Source: Chamaesiphon sp. 336R_metabinner_41 (GTDB lineage: Bacteria > Cyanobacteriota > Cyanobacteriia > Cyanobacteriales > Chamaesiphonaceae). Taken from it: 61,653 bases of DNA. A program made the translations under genes and the position numbers. The notes under the pieces are model-generated. The model had not been told where the DNA came from, did no database searches, and saw only the letters and a program-made list of their open reading frames with translations. The stretch lies in the NCBI GenBank assembly GCA_025359915.1, contig JANYDE010000030.1:1-61653 (forward strand), written 5' to 3'. Positions 33,746 through 42,358 of the stretch are shown here, in pieces (position 1 is the stretch's first letter; the number at the start of each line of letters is the position of its first letter).

Positions 33746-33767
33746 GCAGGCGTTATGCCTGCTTTTT
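33746..33767 (+). terminator. Rho-independent terminator after the PadR gene
   Basis: Stem gcaggc/gcctgc with a 5-base loop, followed by ttttt. Confidence 0.7.
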
Positions 33768-33856
33768 GATGAATGTGTTAAATTATGTTTCGGGGACGAT
33801 CTAAACGATTGGATTTTCCCCATAGATATATCCCCAAACTCCTTTCCTCGGATCTA

Positions 33857-35368
33857 ATGGCTGCTAAACGAATTTTGCTTTGGTATCGTAACGATCTACG
33901 ATTACACGACCATTTACCCCTCAATCAGGCACTAGCAGAATGTGCTAGTGTGATTCCATTATATTGCTTTGATGATCGACATTTTGGTAAGACAAAATTT
34001 GGGTTTCCCAAGACAGGTGCATTTCGATCTCAGTTTCTGATTGAAAGCATTGCTGATTTAAGGAACTCTTGGCAATCTCGTGGGAGTGATTTAACGATTA
34101 GGCGGGGATTACCAGAAGTTGTTATTCCCGAATTAGTCGAGCAGTTGGGAATTACTGATATCTATTATCATCGTGAAGTTACTGCCGAAGAAGTTGCAGT
34201 AAGTACGGCATTAGAACAAGCATTAAAGCTAATTGGTGTCAATTATAAATCTTTTTGGGGTCAAACTCTCTATCAACTTCAGGATTTACCATTTAATCTC
34301 GCAAATATTCCCGAACTATTTACCAAATTTCGGAAGGATGTAGAACGAGATTGCCAGATTCCAATGCCTTTGATTGCTCCAGCTAGTTTAGCTCCATTAC
34401 CAGTAGATCTAGATCCTGGCAATCTTCCCAACTTGAAGGATTTGGGGCTAGAATTACCTGAAGTTGATTCGCGGGGAGTCTTGGTATTCAAGGGCGGCGA
34501 AACTGCTGGGATCGATCGATTGAATCAGTATATCTGGCAACGCGATAAGTTGCGAATATACAAAGAAACTCGCAATGGAATGCTAGGTGCGGATTATTCT
34601 TCTAAGTTTTCACCCTGGCTAGCTTTGGGTTGTCTTTCGCCTCGATATATTTCCCAACAAGTCAAAAAGTATGAGAATGAACGTATCGAAAATGATTCGA
34701 CTTATTGGTTGATTTTTGAGTTATTGTGGCGGGATTATTTTCGATTCATTTGTGCGAAACATGGTAATCAAATTTTTCAGCAATCAGGACTTCAAGGTGT
34801 CGAGATGAGTTGGAAGGAAGATTGGGAAAGGTTCAATCTTTGGCGGGAAGGTAAGACCGGATTTCCGTTGGTAGACGCTAATATGCGCGAATTGGCGGCG
34901 ACGGGATTTATGTCCAATCGGGGACGGCAAAATGTTGGCAGTTTTCTCACCAAAAATCTTGGTATCGATTGGCGCATGGGCGCAGAATGGTTTGAATCGC
35001 TCTTAATTGATTACGATGTCTGTAGCAATTGGGGTAATTGGAATTATACGGCAGGTGTCGGTAATGATGCGCGTGGTTTCCGCTTTTTTAATATTATCAA
35101 ACAGTCTCAAGATTACGATCGAGACGGCAAATACGTCAAGCATTGGTTGCCTGAATTAGCCCAGATTCCAGCCGCAAAAGTACACGAACCTTGGAAACTT
35201 TTACCCGTGGAACAAGAGCGATTTGGTGTGAATATTGGGGTGAGTTATCCTCAGCCTATAGTGGATTTATTTAAGTCAGCTCGAACAAATGAACTAATTT
35301 ATAATATGGCTTTTAATATATCTAGCCATTCTGTGGATCGATCCGCACCAAAACGCCGATCTAAGTAG
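33857..35368 (+). CDS. DASH-family cryptochrome/photolyase
   Basis: 503 residues from ATG 33857 (MAAKRILLWYRNDLRLHDHL). N-terminal photolyase domain (about 1-150), then the FAD domain: YSSKFSPWLALGCLSPRYIS, LIFELLWRDYFRFI, GFPLVDANMRELAATGFMSN, RGRQNVGSFLTKNLGIDWRM, EWFESLLIDYDVCSNWGNWN, YTAGVGNDARGFRFFNIIKQ. The N-W-x-Y-T-A-G-V-G-N-D segment and N-x-x-K-Q-S-Q-x-Y-D are DASH signatures. DASH proteins repair cyclobutane dimers in single-stranded or looped DNA with FAD and a folate antenna, and some act as blue-light sensors. Apparently intact and monocistronic. Confidence 0.93.
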   Translation: MAAKRILLWYRNDLRLHDHLPLNQALAECASVIPLYCFDDRHFGKTKFGFPKTGAFRSQFLIESIADLRNSWQSRGSDLTIRRGLPEVVIPELVEQLGITDIYYHREVTAEEVAVSTALEQALKLIGVNYKSFWGQTLYQLQDLPFNLANIPELFTKFRKDVERDCQIPMPLIAPASLAPLPVDLDPGNLPNLKDLGLELPEVDSRGVLVFKGGETAGIDRLNQYIWQRDKLRIYKETRNGMLGADYSSKFSPWLALGCLSPRYISQQVKKYENERIENDSTYWLIFELLWRDYFRFICAKHGNQIFQQSGLQGVEMSWKEDWERFNLWREGKTGFPLVDANMRELAATGFMSNRGRQNVGSFLTKNLGIDWRMGAEWFESLLIDYDVCSNWGNWNYTAGVGNDARGFRFFNIIKQSQDYDRDGKYVKHWLPELAQIPAAKVHEPWKLLPVEQERFGVNIGVSYPQPIVDLFKSARTNELIYNMAFNISSHSVDRSAPKRRSK

Positions 35369-35385
35369 CATCAATTGACGTTGAT

Positions 35386-35454
35386 GGCGGGGTTGGGCGG
35401 GTTTGTTTTTGCATTATTAGTGCAGCCTTAGACATTAGCATAAACCCAACCTGC
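35386..35454. repeat. Palindromic repeat family C, copy 3
   Basis: ggcggggttgggcgggtttg on the left, gcataaacccaacctgc on the right. It lies between the convergent cryptochrome and fur genes and may serve as a two-way hairpin. Confidence 0.7.
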
Positions 35455-35461
35455 AAGATAT

Positions 35462-35923
35462 CTAGACGGGTAAAATCGATCGCTGACAAGCTGGACAAAC
35501 AGCATGAATTGTTAGCTGACAATCGAGGAGATGATAACCTTCTTTTTTGGAAGTCTTATCGCCAATTTTCAAGACAGATTCATTCTTGAATTCGATCGTT
35601 TGATTGCAACGGACACAGATTAAATGATGGTGGTGATGGTGTGGCTGATTGATTTCATAGTGTTTGTGATCTTCTGCTAATTCCAGTTCCCGCAGAATTC
35701 CCATCCGTGCCATCAGTTTGACTGTGCGGTAAATAGTGGACAAACTAATATCATGTCCTTCTGTATGTAGCAATTCACAAAGATCTTCTGCACTCAGGTG
35801 TTTCCCTGCGGCTAAGTTCTGAAAAATATCGAGAATAATTTCTCGTTGCGGCGTAAGTCGCCAGCCCCGTTCGTGTAATTCAGCTTTGAGAGAGTCTGCT
35901 GTGTAGAATGACATACTCATCAC
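35462..35923 (-). CDS. furA: Ferric uptake regulator FurA
   Basis: 153 residues; start at MMSMSFY (35923) or 2-3 residues later. LKAELHERGWRLTPQREIIL and SAEDLCELL...ISLSTIYRTVKLMARM form the winged helix. The His-rich metal segment YEINQPHHHHHHLICVRCNQ is followed by a second Cys pair, CPACQ, for zinc. The sequence is very close to the FurA branch known from Anabaena rather than Zur or PerR. It represses iron-uptake genes when iron is sufficient. An iron-box-like palindrome 58-77 bp upstream (35981-36000) suggests autoregulation. Confidence 0.93.
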   Translation of the reverse strand: MMSMSFYTADSLKAELHERGWRLTPQREIILDIFQNLAAGKHLSAEDLCELLHTEGHDISLSTIYRTVKLMARMGILRELELAEDHKHYEINQPHHHHHHLICVRCNQTIEFKNESVLKIGDKTSKKEGYHLLDCQLTIHAVCPACQRSILPV

Positions 35924-35980
35924 CCAATTTTATGGTCAGCTATTATCATATCTGACTAGGGTTCTATTTGCAACAAGCAA

Positions 35981-36000
35981 CTCTTATTGAGAATAAGTCT
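35981..36000 (-). promoter_or_regulatory. Iron-box (Fur-binding) candidate upstream of furA
   Basis: Palindrome cttattgagaataag centred near 35990. On the minus strand it reads agacttattctcaataagag, close to the cyanobacterial Fur-box pattern (A/T-rich, TTCTCAATAA). Confidence 0.6.
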
Positions 36001-36111
36001 CTTTTGAAGGAGGTAGATGGGAGATGGGGAAATTAGTGTGTTGCACCAAATAGTCAACCATACCTGAATTCAACAACGCCTAATTATCAATTATCAATTA
36101 TCAATTATCAA

Positions 36112-37398
36112 TTATCCTCTTCCTGTCACAGAAAGCCCTTCCACGATCAATGATGGTGTATAGTAGGGGCCATTCCAATCAATATCTGCACCGATTGCTA
36201 TGACTTGTTTTAGAGCTGCATAGACATTGCCACTAACCATTGTATCTTTGATCCGGCCGACGATTTCGCCGTTGCGGACGCGATAACCTAGTTCGACATT
36301 GATCGAAAAATCGCCGGACATTCCAGCACCACTACCAAGAATTTGGTCGATAATAATCCCCGAATCGAGATGTTTGACTAATTCTGGAAAGCTCATCGTA
36401 CCAGGTGCAACGGTGAAATTGACCAGATCTGGGGTAGGATAACTACCTAAACCAGATCGAAAGCCACTTCCGGTAGAGCCACAGCCAAGTTGATGACCGA
36501 TGGTGCGATCGGCATAAAATAATTTTAGTCTACCGTCCTGAATTAGTATCAAATTGCGAGTCGGTGAACCCTCGTCGTCGAAGGGACAACTAAATGGTCC
36601 CAGATCTGGCTCTTGTTTGAGCGTGAGCAGCGGAGAAATCACTTGTTCACCCAATCTGTCACTCCAGGGCGAAGCCCCTTCAAAGACCTGTTTACCGTTC
36701 ATTGCGGCTTGCACTGTTTCCCACAACATATCGGCGGCTTTGGCGGTAAATAAGACGGGTACTTTGCCTGTGGGCGGTTTAACATTCTTTTTCGCCCACT
36801 CTAACCGTTTAATTACACTTTGGGCGATTTTAGCCGGATCTAGCTGTCCGCGTTGAGTTTGTCCATCGCCTATGCTCAAAAAGTCATCACCGCGAATCCA
36901 TTCTACGCCGAGATAACCGCTCAATGTGGTGTCGCTATAACTACAGTCCAGCCCTAGGCTATTCACTAATCTAGTGGTTTCGATGTCGCAATCCCATTGA
37001 CTGCTACAAATCACGTCGGGGAATTTGGCTCGAACTAATTCGATCGCAATTTTGCCCATTTCTAGCAATTCTTCGGTCGAAATTGTTGTGCCTAAATTGG
37101 GGTAAGTAGTGCGATTGGCTTCGTTTAATTCTGGTGTTTCTCGATCGTTAAGTGCGGATAATTCGATGCTTTTCGCAACTAAGATACTCGGCTCGACTGC
37201 CCCATAAGCCACAGCTATTCCTGGTTTACCATCTTTCCACAACCGCAACGCAATTCCCTCGCTCTGTGTCGATTCCAATTGTTTAAGTCGATTTGCTTCA
37301 AAAAAAACTGGGCGAGCTAATGATTTAGCTTGATAAACTTCTGCTGCTTGGGCACCCGCTTTGGTAGCTAAATCTAGGAGTTGTTCGGCGATATCCAT
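36112..37398 (-). CDS. TldD/PmbA-family metalloprotease-like protein
   Basis: 428 residues from ATG 37398 (MDIAEQLLDLATKAGAQAAE); the frame is open to 37461 through repeat DNA. It is the PmbA-type half of the TldD/PmbA family: an N-terminal domain with VFFEANRLKQLESTQSEGIA, the middle SSQWDCDIETTRLVNSLGL, and the C-terminal metalloprotease-like domain ending DTMVSGNVYAALKQVIAIGA and GPYYTPSLIVEGLSVTG. E. coli TldD-TldE process microcin B17 and degrade CcdA. The HExxxH-type motif belongs to TldD, not PmbA, and is not seen here, which fits a PmbA-like subunit. No tldD partner in the window. Confidence 0.88.
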   Translation of the reverse strand: MDIAEQLLDLATKAGAQAAEVYQAKSLARPVFFEANRLKQLESTQSEGIALRLWKDGKPGIAVAYGAVEPSILVAKSIELSALNDRETPELNEANRTTYPNLGTTISTEELLEMGKIAIELVRAKFPDVICSSQWDCDIETTRLVNSLGLDCSYSDTTLSGYLGVEWIRGDDFLSIGDGQTQRGQLDPAKIAQSVIKRLEWAKKNVKPPTGKVPVLFTAKAADMLWETVQAAMNGKQVFEGASPWSDRLGEQVISPLLTLKQEPDLGPFSCPFDDEGSPTRNLILIQDGRLKLFYADRTIGHQLGCGSTGSGFRSGLGSYPTPDLVNFTVAPGTMSFPELVKHLDSGIIIDQILGSGAGMSGDFSINVELGYRVRNGEIVGRIKDTMVSGNVYAALKQVIAIGADIDWNGPYYTPSLIVEGLSVTGRG

Positions 37399-37444
37399 TT
37401 TGGGGATGGGAGGTGGGAGATGGGAGCGAAAAGCAGCAGTTCTC

Positions 37445-37476
37445 AGGTAGGGGCAATTCATGAATTGCCCCTACCT
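37445..37476. repeat. Perfect 32-bp palindrome
   Basis: aggtaggggcaattca followed by its exact reverse complement. A dispersed element of this type (tagggg-caattcatgaattg) is common in cyanobacterial genomes. It lies upstream of the PmbA-like gene. Confidence 0.9.
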
Positions 37477-37535
37477 GGAAAATGGCTGAGGCGAAGGAAA
37501 ATCCTGATCTTATTTAATTAAATTACTTACCAGTC

Positions 37536-38390
37536 TCAACTTGGTTCGTATAGTAGCCAGAATCCAGCGAATTCTTCACTTTCGGGGTTAGATTGGATAG
37601 CGATGAAGTGGACTCCTTTAGCCTGTTTTTTACTGGCTTCAAACTGAGCGGCTTCTGATTGAGTGGTGCCATCGAGACGGGCTAAAATCCAGCTTTCGCT
37701 TGCACCTGTTTCTAATAGCAGTGTGGATTTTGGGGCGGGTTGATATTCTATGGCGACAATTTCCAATCCTGACATCCACGCAGCCATTGGTACAGAGCGG
37801 GGGGAATAGAGGATTAAGCCAGGAATCTGCATTTCTGGTGTGACGGCAAACATTTCGAGCGGGAAGGATTCGCCGAATCCGATTTGCCAATCGCTCATGT
37901 CGTCGAATTGACTGGCGGCTAAACTCACGAATGCCCACTTTTCACCGATGAGGGCTTCGGGTAGTGGTTGCGGTGGATCTGAGAACATCTGCACTGACGC
38001 GCTATTGACAGCTTGATAGTTGGGCTGAATGGGATAGAAGTTCTCCATTCTCTCATCTAACCATTGTCGGAGCGAGATCGATCGACGACTAGCCGCCGAA
38101 GGAATTCCAATATCCTTACAGGCTTTGGTAATCATGTTGTTCATCTGTCGTCGAAAGAACCGAATCCGCTGGGGGGATTGTTTTGCTTCCAACATGGCTG
38201 CTTGTAAAGCTTCGCCCAGCCACAGTGAGTTTACTTTATCACTCGGACAATATTGCGCGTAGCGAAATAGTTCGCTGCTCGATTGCTGAGTACTGGATGG
38301 ACTTTCACACACCAACAATTCCCAAACTTTTTTCTGTCGCTCATCTACCAGAGGGCGTGAGTAAAAGTCGATCTCCCAAATCACTCCCAT
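37536..38390 (-). CDS. Tab2/Atab2-family RNA-binding-type protein
   Basis: 284 residues, MGVIWEIDFYSRPLVDERQK. W-E-I-D-F-Y-SRP-L at the N-terminus, IRFFRRQMNNMITKACKDIG, PLPEALIGEKWAFVSLAASQ, and AAWMSGLEIVAIEYQPAPKS are the typical blocks of the family. In Chlamydomonas Tab2 and Arabidopsis ATAB2 are needed for translation of the psaB mRNA and assembly of photosystem reaction centres. The cyanobacterial role is presumed to be similar but is not established. Soluble; single gene. Confidence 0.87.
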   Translation of the reverse strand: MGVIWEIDFYSRPLVDERQKKVWELLVCESPSSTQQSSSELFRYAQYCPSDKVNSLWLGEALQAAMLEAKQSPQRIRFFRRQMNNMITKACKDIGIPSAASRRSISLRQWLDERMENFYPIQPNYQAVNSASVQMFSDPPQPLPEALIGEKWAFVSLAASQFDDMSDWQIGFGESFPLEMFAVTPEMQIPGLILYSPRSVPMAAWMSGLEIVAIEYQPAPKSTLLLETGASESWILARLDGTTQSEAAQFEASKKQAKGVHFIAIQSNPESEEFAGFWLLYEPS

Positions 38391-38459
38391 TATTTTAAGT
38401 CGTGCTGCTTGCTTTGTGATTTTTACATTTAGTACCCAATTATCGGCGATCGCAGCACA

Positions 38460-38622
38460 TTAGGGAATAGGGGATAGGGGATAGGGAATTATTGGTTCTA
38501 TTTTAGATCCATAACAGTCGGAATCGAAGATTGCCCAAGCAAAACAGCTATGATTTATTAAGATCGGGATAAATTCATCCTATCGACTTTCTGAACCCTA
38601 GTCCCTATCCTCTATCCCCTTC
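38460..38622. repeat. Inverted pair of gggatagg-type repeats before gshA
   Basis: taggggataggggataggga near 38467 is mirrored by tccctatcctctatcccc near 38602, the latter ending 3 bp before the gshA start. The leader could fold into a long hairpin hiding the ribosome site. Confidence 0.6.
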
Positions 38623-38624
38623 CT

Positions 38625-39758
38625 ATGCTACTTTCCAAAGGATTTGAAATTGAAGTCTACACTGGTACACCCCAAGGCGAGATTGTCGGTTTGTCCGATC
38701 GAATTGTGGCAGACTTGGATGGGTTTATCATCGAGCCAGATAGTCGGAATGTCGAATATACCACCGCGCCATTCAATTCATACGAGCGGTTGCTCTGCGC
38801 TTTAGTTCGCCCCCGCAGACAGTTACGCGCTTATCTTCAGACGCTTGGTGACTATACTCTGATTCCAGGTAGTACTTTATCCCTGGGTGGTACGGAAAAA
38901 TTTTATCGTTCCGATCCTGAGAATCCTTACCACACATACATCGAACAGACTTACGGCACCGATGTTGTCACGGCTAGCGTGCATATTAATATTGGAATTA
39001 GCGATCCAGAATTATTGATGCGGGCTTGTCGGCTGGTGCGCGTGGAAGCTCCGCTGTATCTAGCCTTGAGTGCTGCGTCTCCGTTTCTCAATGGCGCGCC
39101 AACTGGCTATCATTCCACCCGATGGGGCTTATTTCCCAAGACACCAAAACACGTACCGTTATTCAAAAGTCACGCTCACCATATCCAATGGGTGAACGAG
39201 CAATTGGAACAAAAGACGATGCAAAATGTTCGTCATCTTTGGTCATCTGTGCGTCCTAATGGCGATCGCCGCCCCTACAACCTCAATCGACTCGAATTGA
39301 GGATTTGTGACCTCATCATCGATCCGATCGCCTTACTCGCCGTTACCAGCCTGATTGAGGCGAGATTATGGCAACTGATGGCAAATCCCGATCTCGATCC
39401 GTTGGTGATGAGTAGTTTGTCTGCTGATGAATTAGTCGAACTCGCCGATGAAAATGAAATGCTGGTAGCTAAATCTAGCCTTGATGCTACTCTAAAACAT
39501 TGGCAGGATGGTCGATCGATTACCGCTCATGACTGGATCGAGGAGTTATATGATGAGGTACATGATTTTGCCAAGCAACGTGGCTTTGCTTGCTTCCTCT
39601 CCCCTGTCAAGAAAATTCTCCGCGAGGGTAATACGGCTCAACAATGGCTCAGAGCCTTCGAGCAGTCTGGCGATGCTCCTGCTGTGCTGATGCAAGCAAT
39701 ATCTCAAGTCGAACAGCAGGAAATAGAATTGGATAATTATATCTGTCAGTCTGTTTAA
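38625..39758 (+). CDS. gshA: Glutamate-cysteine ligase (cyanobacterial type)
   Basis: 377 residues, MLLSKGFEIEVYTGTPQGEI. It fits the cyanobacterial/plant-related glutamate-cysteine ligase group: GFEIEVYTG (substrate Glu site), DSRNVEYTTAPFNSYERLLC, GTDVVTASVHINIGI, SAASPFLNGAPTGYHSTRWG, RPYNLNRLELRICDL. The enzyme couples glutamate and cysteine with ATP, the first step to glutathione. It has no gshB neighbour here. The unusually short spacer (repeat DNA) before the ATG lacks a classic ribosome site. Appears complete. Confidence 0.88.
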   Translation: MLLSKGFEIEVYTGTPQGEIVGLSDRIVADLDGFIIEPDSRNVEYTTAPFNSYERLLCALVRPRRQLRAYLQTLGDYTLIPGSTLSLGGTEKFYRSDPENPYHTYIEQTYGTDVVTASVHINIGISDPELLMRACRLVRVEAPLYLALSAASPFLNGAPTGYHSTRWGLFPKTPKHVPLFKSHAHHIQWVNEQLEQKTMQNVRHLWSSVRPNGDRRPYNLNRLELRICDLIIDPIALLAVTSLIEARLWQLMANPDLDPLVMSSLSADELVELADENEMLVAKSSLDATLKHWQDGRSITAHDWIEELYDEVHDFAKQRGFACFLSPVKKILREGNTAQQWLRAFEQSGDAPAVLMQAISQVEQQEIELDNYICQSV

Positions 39759-39982
39759 GCTTTAGGGGAAATGGGAAATGGGATATTATCTTCCAGTCTC
39801 CCATCTCATTTAAAATTCCAATTGATCGAAGCGTAGATCCAAACATAAAGAAAATCTATATATTACGAAAGATTGCAATTTGTTAATAAAATATCATGAA
39901 CCCAGATCTGATGGCTGTTTAAGCTATCTTTCAGACAGCATATTGACTAAATTCCATTTTTGCGACGGCCGATTTTGAACTT

Positions 39983-40441
39983 ATGCCTCAGTTAGTTTTA
40001 GTCAATCCCCAAATTCCACCCAATACGGGAAATATCGCCCGAACTTGTGCCGCTACACGTACTCAATTACACTTAGTTGGGCCATTAGGCTTTGAAATCA
40101 CCGATCGATACCTCAAACGGGCTGGACTAGACTACTGGCCTTATGTTAACCTCAAAATTCACGAGTCGATCGATTCATTTCTCGAATTTAGACTCCAGCA
40201 GCCTGGACGTAATGTGGGGTTTAGCGTTCGGGGTGCTGCCAGTCTGTTTGAATTTCAGTTTCAGGCTGATGACTGGTTATTATTTGGCAGTGAAACTGAT
40301 GGACTGCCAGAGCGGATATTAGAGCAATGCGCCGCAAAGGTATATATTCCCATGAGCGAACCAGGGGTGAGAAGCCTCAATCTGTCTGTAAGTGCCGCTG
40401 TCGGGTTATTTGAAGCCCAACGTCAATTGAGCTGGACGTAG
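39983..40441 (+). CDS. trmL: tRNA (cytidine(34)-2'-O)-methyltransferase TrmL
   Basis: 152 residues, MPQLVLVNPQIPPNTGNIAR. A SPOUT trefoil-knot methyltransferase: NPQIPPNTGNIARTCAATRT (motif 1), LLFGSETDGLPERILEQ (motif 2), YIPMSEPGVRSLNLSVSAAV (knot, motif 3). TrmL methylates the ribose of the wobble base in tRNA-Leu isoacceptors using S-adenosylmethionine. The size is typical. It is followed 34 bp later by a strong hairpin terminator, so it is a single gene. Confidence 0.95.
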   Translation: MPQLVLVNPQIPPNTGNIARTCAATRTQLHLVGPLGFEITDRYLKRAGLDYWPYVNLKIHESIDSFLEFRLQQPGRNVGFSVRGAASLFEFQFQADDWLLFGSETDGLPERILEQCAAKVYIPMSEPGVRSLNLSVSAAVGLFEAQRQLSWT

Positions 40442-40474
40442 GAACAGAAGATCTTCTATACCGTAAACACCAGC

Positions 40475-40513
40475 AATAATGCCGATTGACAAATGTCGAT
40501 CGGCATTATTTTT
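40475..40513 (+). terminator. Rho-independent terminator after trmL
   Basis: Stem aataatgccgat/atcggcattatt with a 12-base loop, followed by a T-run. Confidence 0.9.
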
Positions 40514-41159
40514 ATAGATATTAGCTATAAGGTAAATGCTAATTTTAGATAAGAAATTTCTATCATTCGTTTGCTCGATTTGTGCGGATTAAATTAGTAA
40601 TTATCGATTGAGCACATCACAAATTAGGTTGATAATTGAGAGTGAAATTATACAGGCTGATTTTTTTTGTGTTTTTTGATACAAATGCTTATCCCATCAG
40701 AATCCACTTAAGCAAATCTACTGTTGTCAATCCAAGAATCTGTGCTTTGAGATCTTATCGTCCATCAACAGTCAATCTGAATCGATTAATTAATCACCGC
40801 CAAAAAAATTCGCTTAAAGACTGTGACTGCAAGGCTTGGAGTCTAATATGTCGGCCAATACAAATCATTCTAAAATACTAATCGATCGCCAAAAACTTGC
40901 AAATTAGGGCATCTTCACTTAAAGTAACGTTAGCGGTAGGGATCGCTAACGACACGCGGCAATTCGTTGCTTTTATTTGGATCGAACGAACGATCGTCAC
41001 AAAAATGCAGCCGAAAAAATTAGCTCATCCTATAACTGCCGCCGTGTCAATATTATTTTTTGGTGTGAATGGAGTGAGAAGTCAGTTATGCAGTGAATTA
41101 ACTCAAACTAATTCATCTTGCCGACTGCTGTTGTACTCAAGTTTAGGAGGTTATTTTTG
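40514..41159. other. Long gene-free leader before the M23 peptidase gene
   Basis: About 650 bp without a believable gene; short open frames at 40636-40881 and 40897-41163 lack family features and ribosome sites. A hairpin gttagcg/cgctaac lies at 40929-40950 (gttagcggtagggatcgctaac). The promoter and possibly a structured 5' leader for the downstream gene should be in here, but I cannot assign a riboswitch class. Confidence 0.5.
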
Positions 41160-42110
41160 TTGAAACCCGAAATTACGCAGAAGGTTAAATTAGTTCATCC
41201 GTCGAATACTCAGGAGGATTTGCTAGCAAGTCAATATTTAGCAAAAATTACCGAGCAACCATCAGGATTTGCCAAGATTGCTGCTCTGTTTGGTAATCAT
41301 CGGAGTCGTACCTCCGCAGTGATACTGGGATTAACAGTTCTAATGGGAATACTCAGTTTCCCCACCAATTCCGTCGATACTGTTGCGGTAGCGGCAGAGT
41401 CAACTACCACAGCGACTGAATTTGGCTCCACCGCAAATGGATATGAGAAACAATTGCGCAGTGATGTCTCTGCAATGCGGACAAAATACGCCCAACAGCC
41501 ATCAGTACTAGTCGCTCAGGCTTATCCTCTATCAGTTCCCACTCGGACTGAAACGAATAATTTACAGTTTACAGGTGAAGCCTCCATTCCGATCGAGGTC
41601 GCTCAACCAAAAGCCAAAACCTTTAAGCCAGCACCCACCGGACAAGCATATTCCAACCAGAGTGGATCTGAAGGTGAATCCAAAGAGTACGAAGATCGTG
41701 CTCCCGCCACTCATCCTGGGACGACAACAATTGGCTTTTCCTGGCCAGCAGCAGGTAAACTGACCTCCAGATACGGTCGTCGCTGGGGTAGAATGCACAA
41801 AGGCATCGACATTGCTGGGCCAATCGGTACGCCAATCAACGCCGCAGCCGATGGTACTGTGATCGCATCAGGTTGGAATTCTGGTGGTTATGGCAACTTG
41901 GTAGAAATTAGGCATAGCGATGGGACTACCACCCGTTATGGTCACAACAGTCGGTTATCGGTTAGTGTCGGTCAAACTGTTCGTCAAGGTCAACAACTAG
42001 CAGAAATGGGTAGTACTGGTCATAGCACTGGCTCTCACTTGCATTTTGAGATCCGTCCTAGTGGTGGAGCTGCTGTCAATCCGATCGCTCATTTGCCCGC
42101 CAATAGTTAG
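41160..42110 (+). CDS. M23-family peptidoglycan endopeptidase
   Basis: 316 residues from TTG 41160 (reads KPEITQKVKLVHPS after the initiator), chosen because GGAGG lies 9 bp upstream; the frame is open to 41118. One membrane anchor at about 55-80 (VILGLTVLMGILSF). A low-complexity linker follows, then the LytM/M23 domain: FSWPAAGKLTSRYGRRWGRM, HKGIDIAGPIGTPINAAADG, YGHNSRLSVSVGQTVRQGQQ, SHLHFEIRPSG. The zinc ligands (H in MHKGID, D in the same loop, and HLHFE) are intact, so it should be an active glycyl/DD-endopeptidase in the periplasm. Confidence 0.9.
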   Translation: MKPEITQKVKLVHPSNTQEDLLASQYLAKITEQPSGFAKIAALFGNHRSRTSAVILGLTVLMGILSFPTNSVDTVAVAAESTTTATEFGSTANGYEKQLRSDVSAMRTKYAQQPSVLVAQAYPLSVPTRTETNNLQFTGEASIPIEVAQPKAKTFKPAPTGQAYSNQSGSEGESKEYEDRAPATHPGTTTIGFSWPAAGKLTSRYGRRWGRMHKGIDIAGPIGTPINAAADGTVIASGWNSGGYGNLVEIRHSDGTTTRYGHNSRLSVSVGQTVRQGQQLAEMGSTGHSTGSHLHFEIRPSGGAAVNPIAHLPANS

Positions 42111-42195
42111 GTTTGAGCATTAAACTCCAATAATTTTATATTTATTGTGTTTGAACTGCATTTTTCATGTTATGATGGGATACGTTAAATGCCAC

Positions 42196-42268
42196 GGCTC
42201 AATAGCTCAGTCGGTAGAGTAGGGGACTCATAAGCCCTTGGTCGTCAGTTCAAGTCTGACTTGAGCCA
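42196..42268 (+). tRNA. tRNA-Met (CAU)
   Basis: 73 bases fold as a cloverleaf: acceptor GGCTCAA/TTGAGCC, D arm with AGCTCAGTCGGTAGAG, anticodon loop ctCATaa, T arm gtcag-TTCAAGT-ctgac. CCA is not encoded. The acceptor stem lacks the C1-A72 mismatch of initiator tRNA, so it is elongator Met; a lysidine-modified Ile(CAU) cannot be fully excluded. One mismatch (A-G) closes the anticodon stem. Confidence 0.93.
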
Positions 42269-42358
42269 TATTTCATCTAGTTGCCAGTAGTAATATCCTA
42301 ACTTTAAAATTTAAGATTAGGTATTACTGCTGGTAATTTCTTTACATTTATCGATCTG

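Noticed and set aside
40636-41163. Open frames of 81 and 88 residues in the gap after trmL
   Set aside because: No ribosome sites, no domain features, and codon use unlike neighbouring genes.
42196-42268. Initiator tRNA-fMet
   Set aside because: The first acceptor pair is a normal G-C, and the anticodon stem lacks the three G-C pairs of initiators.
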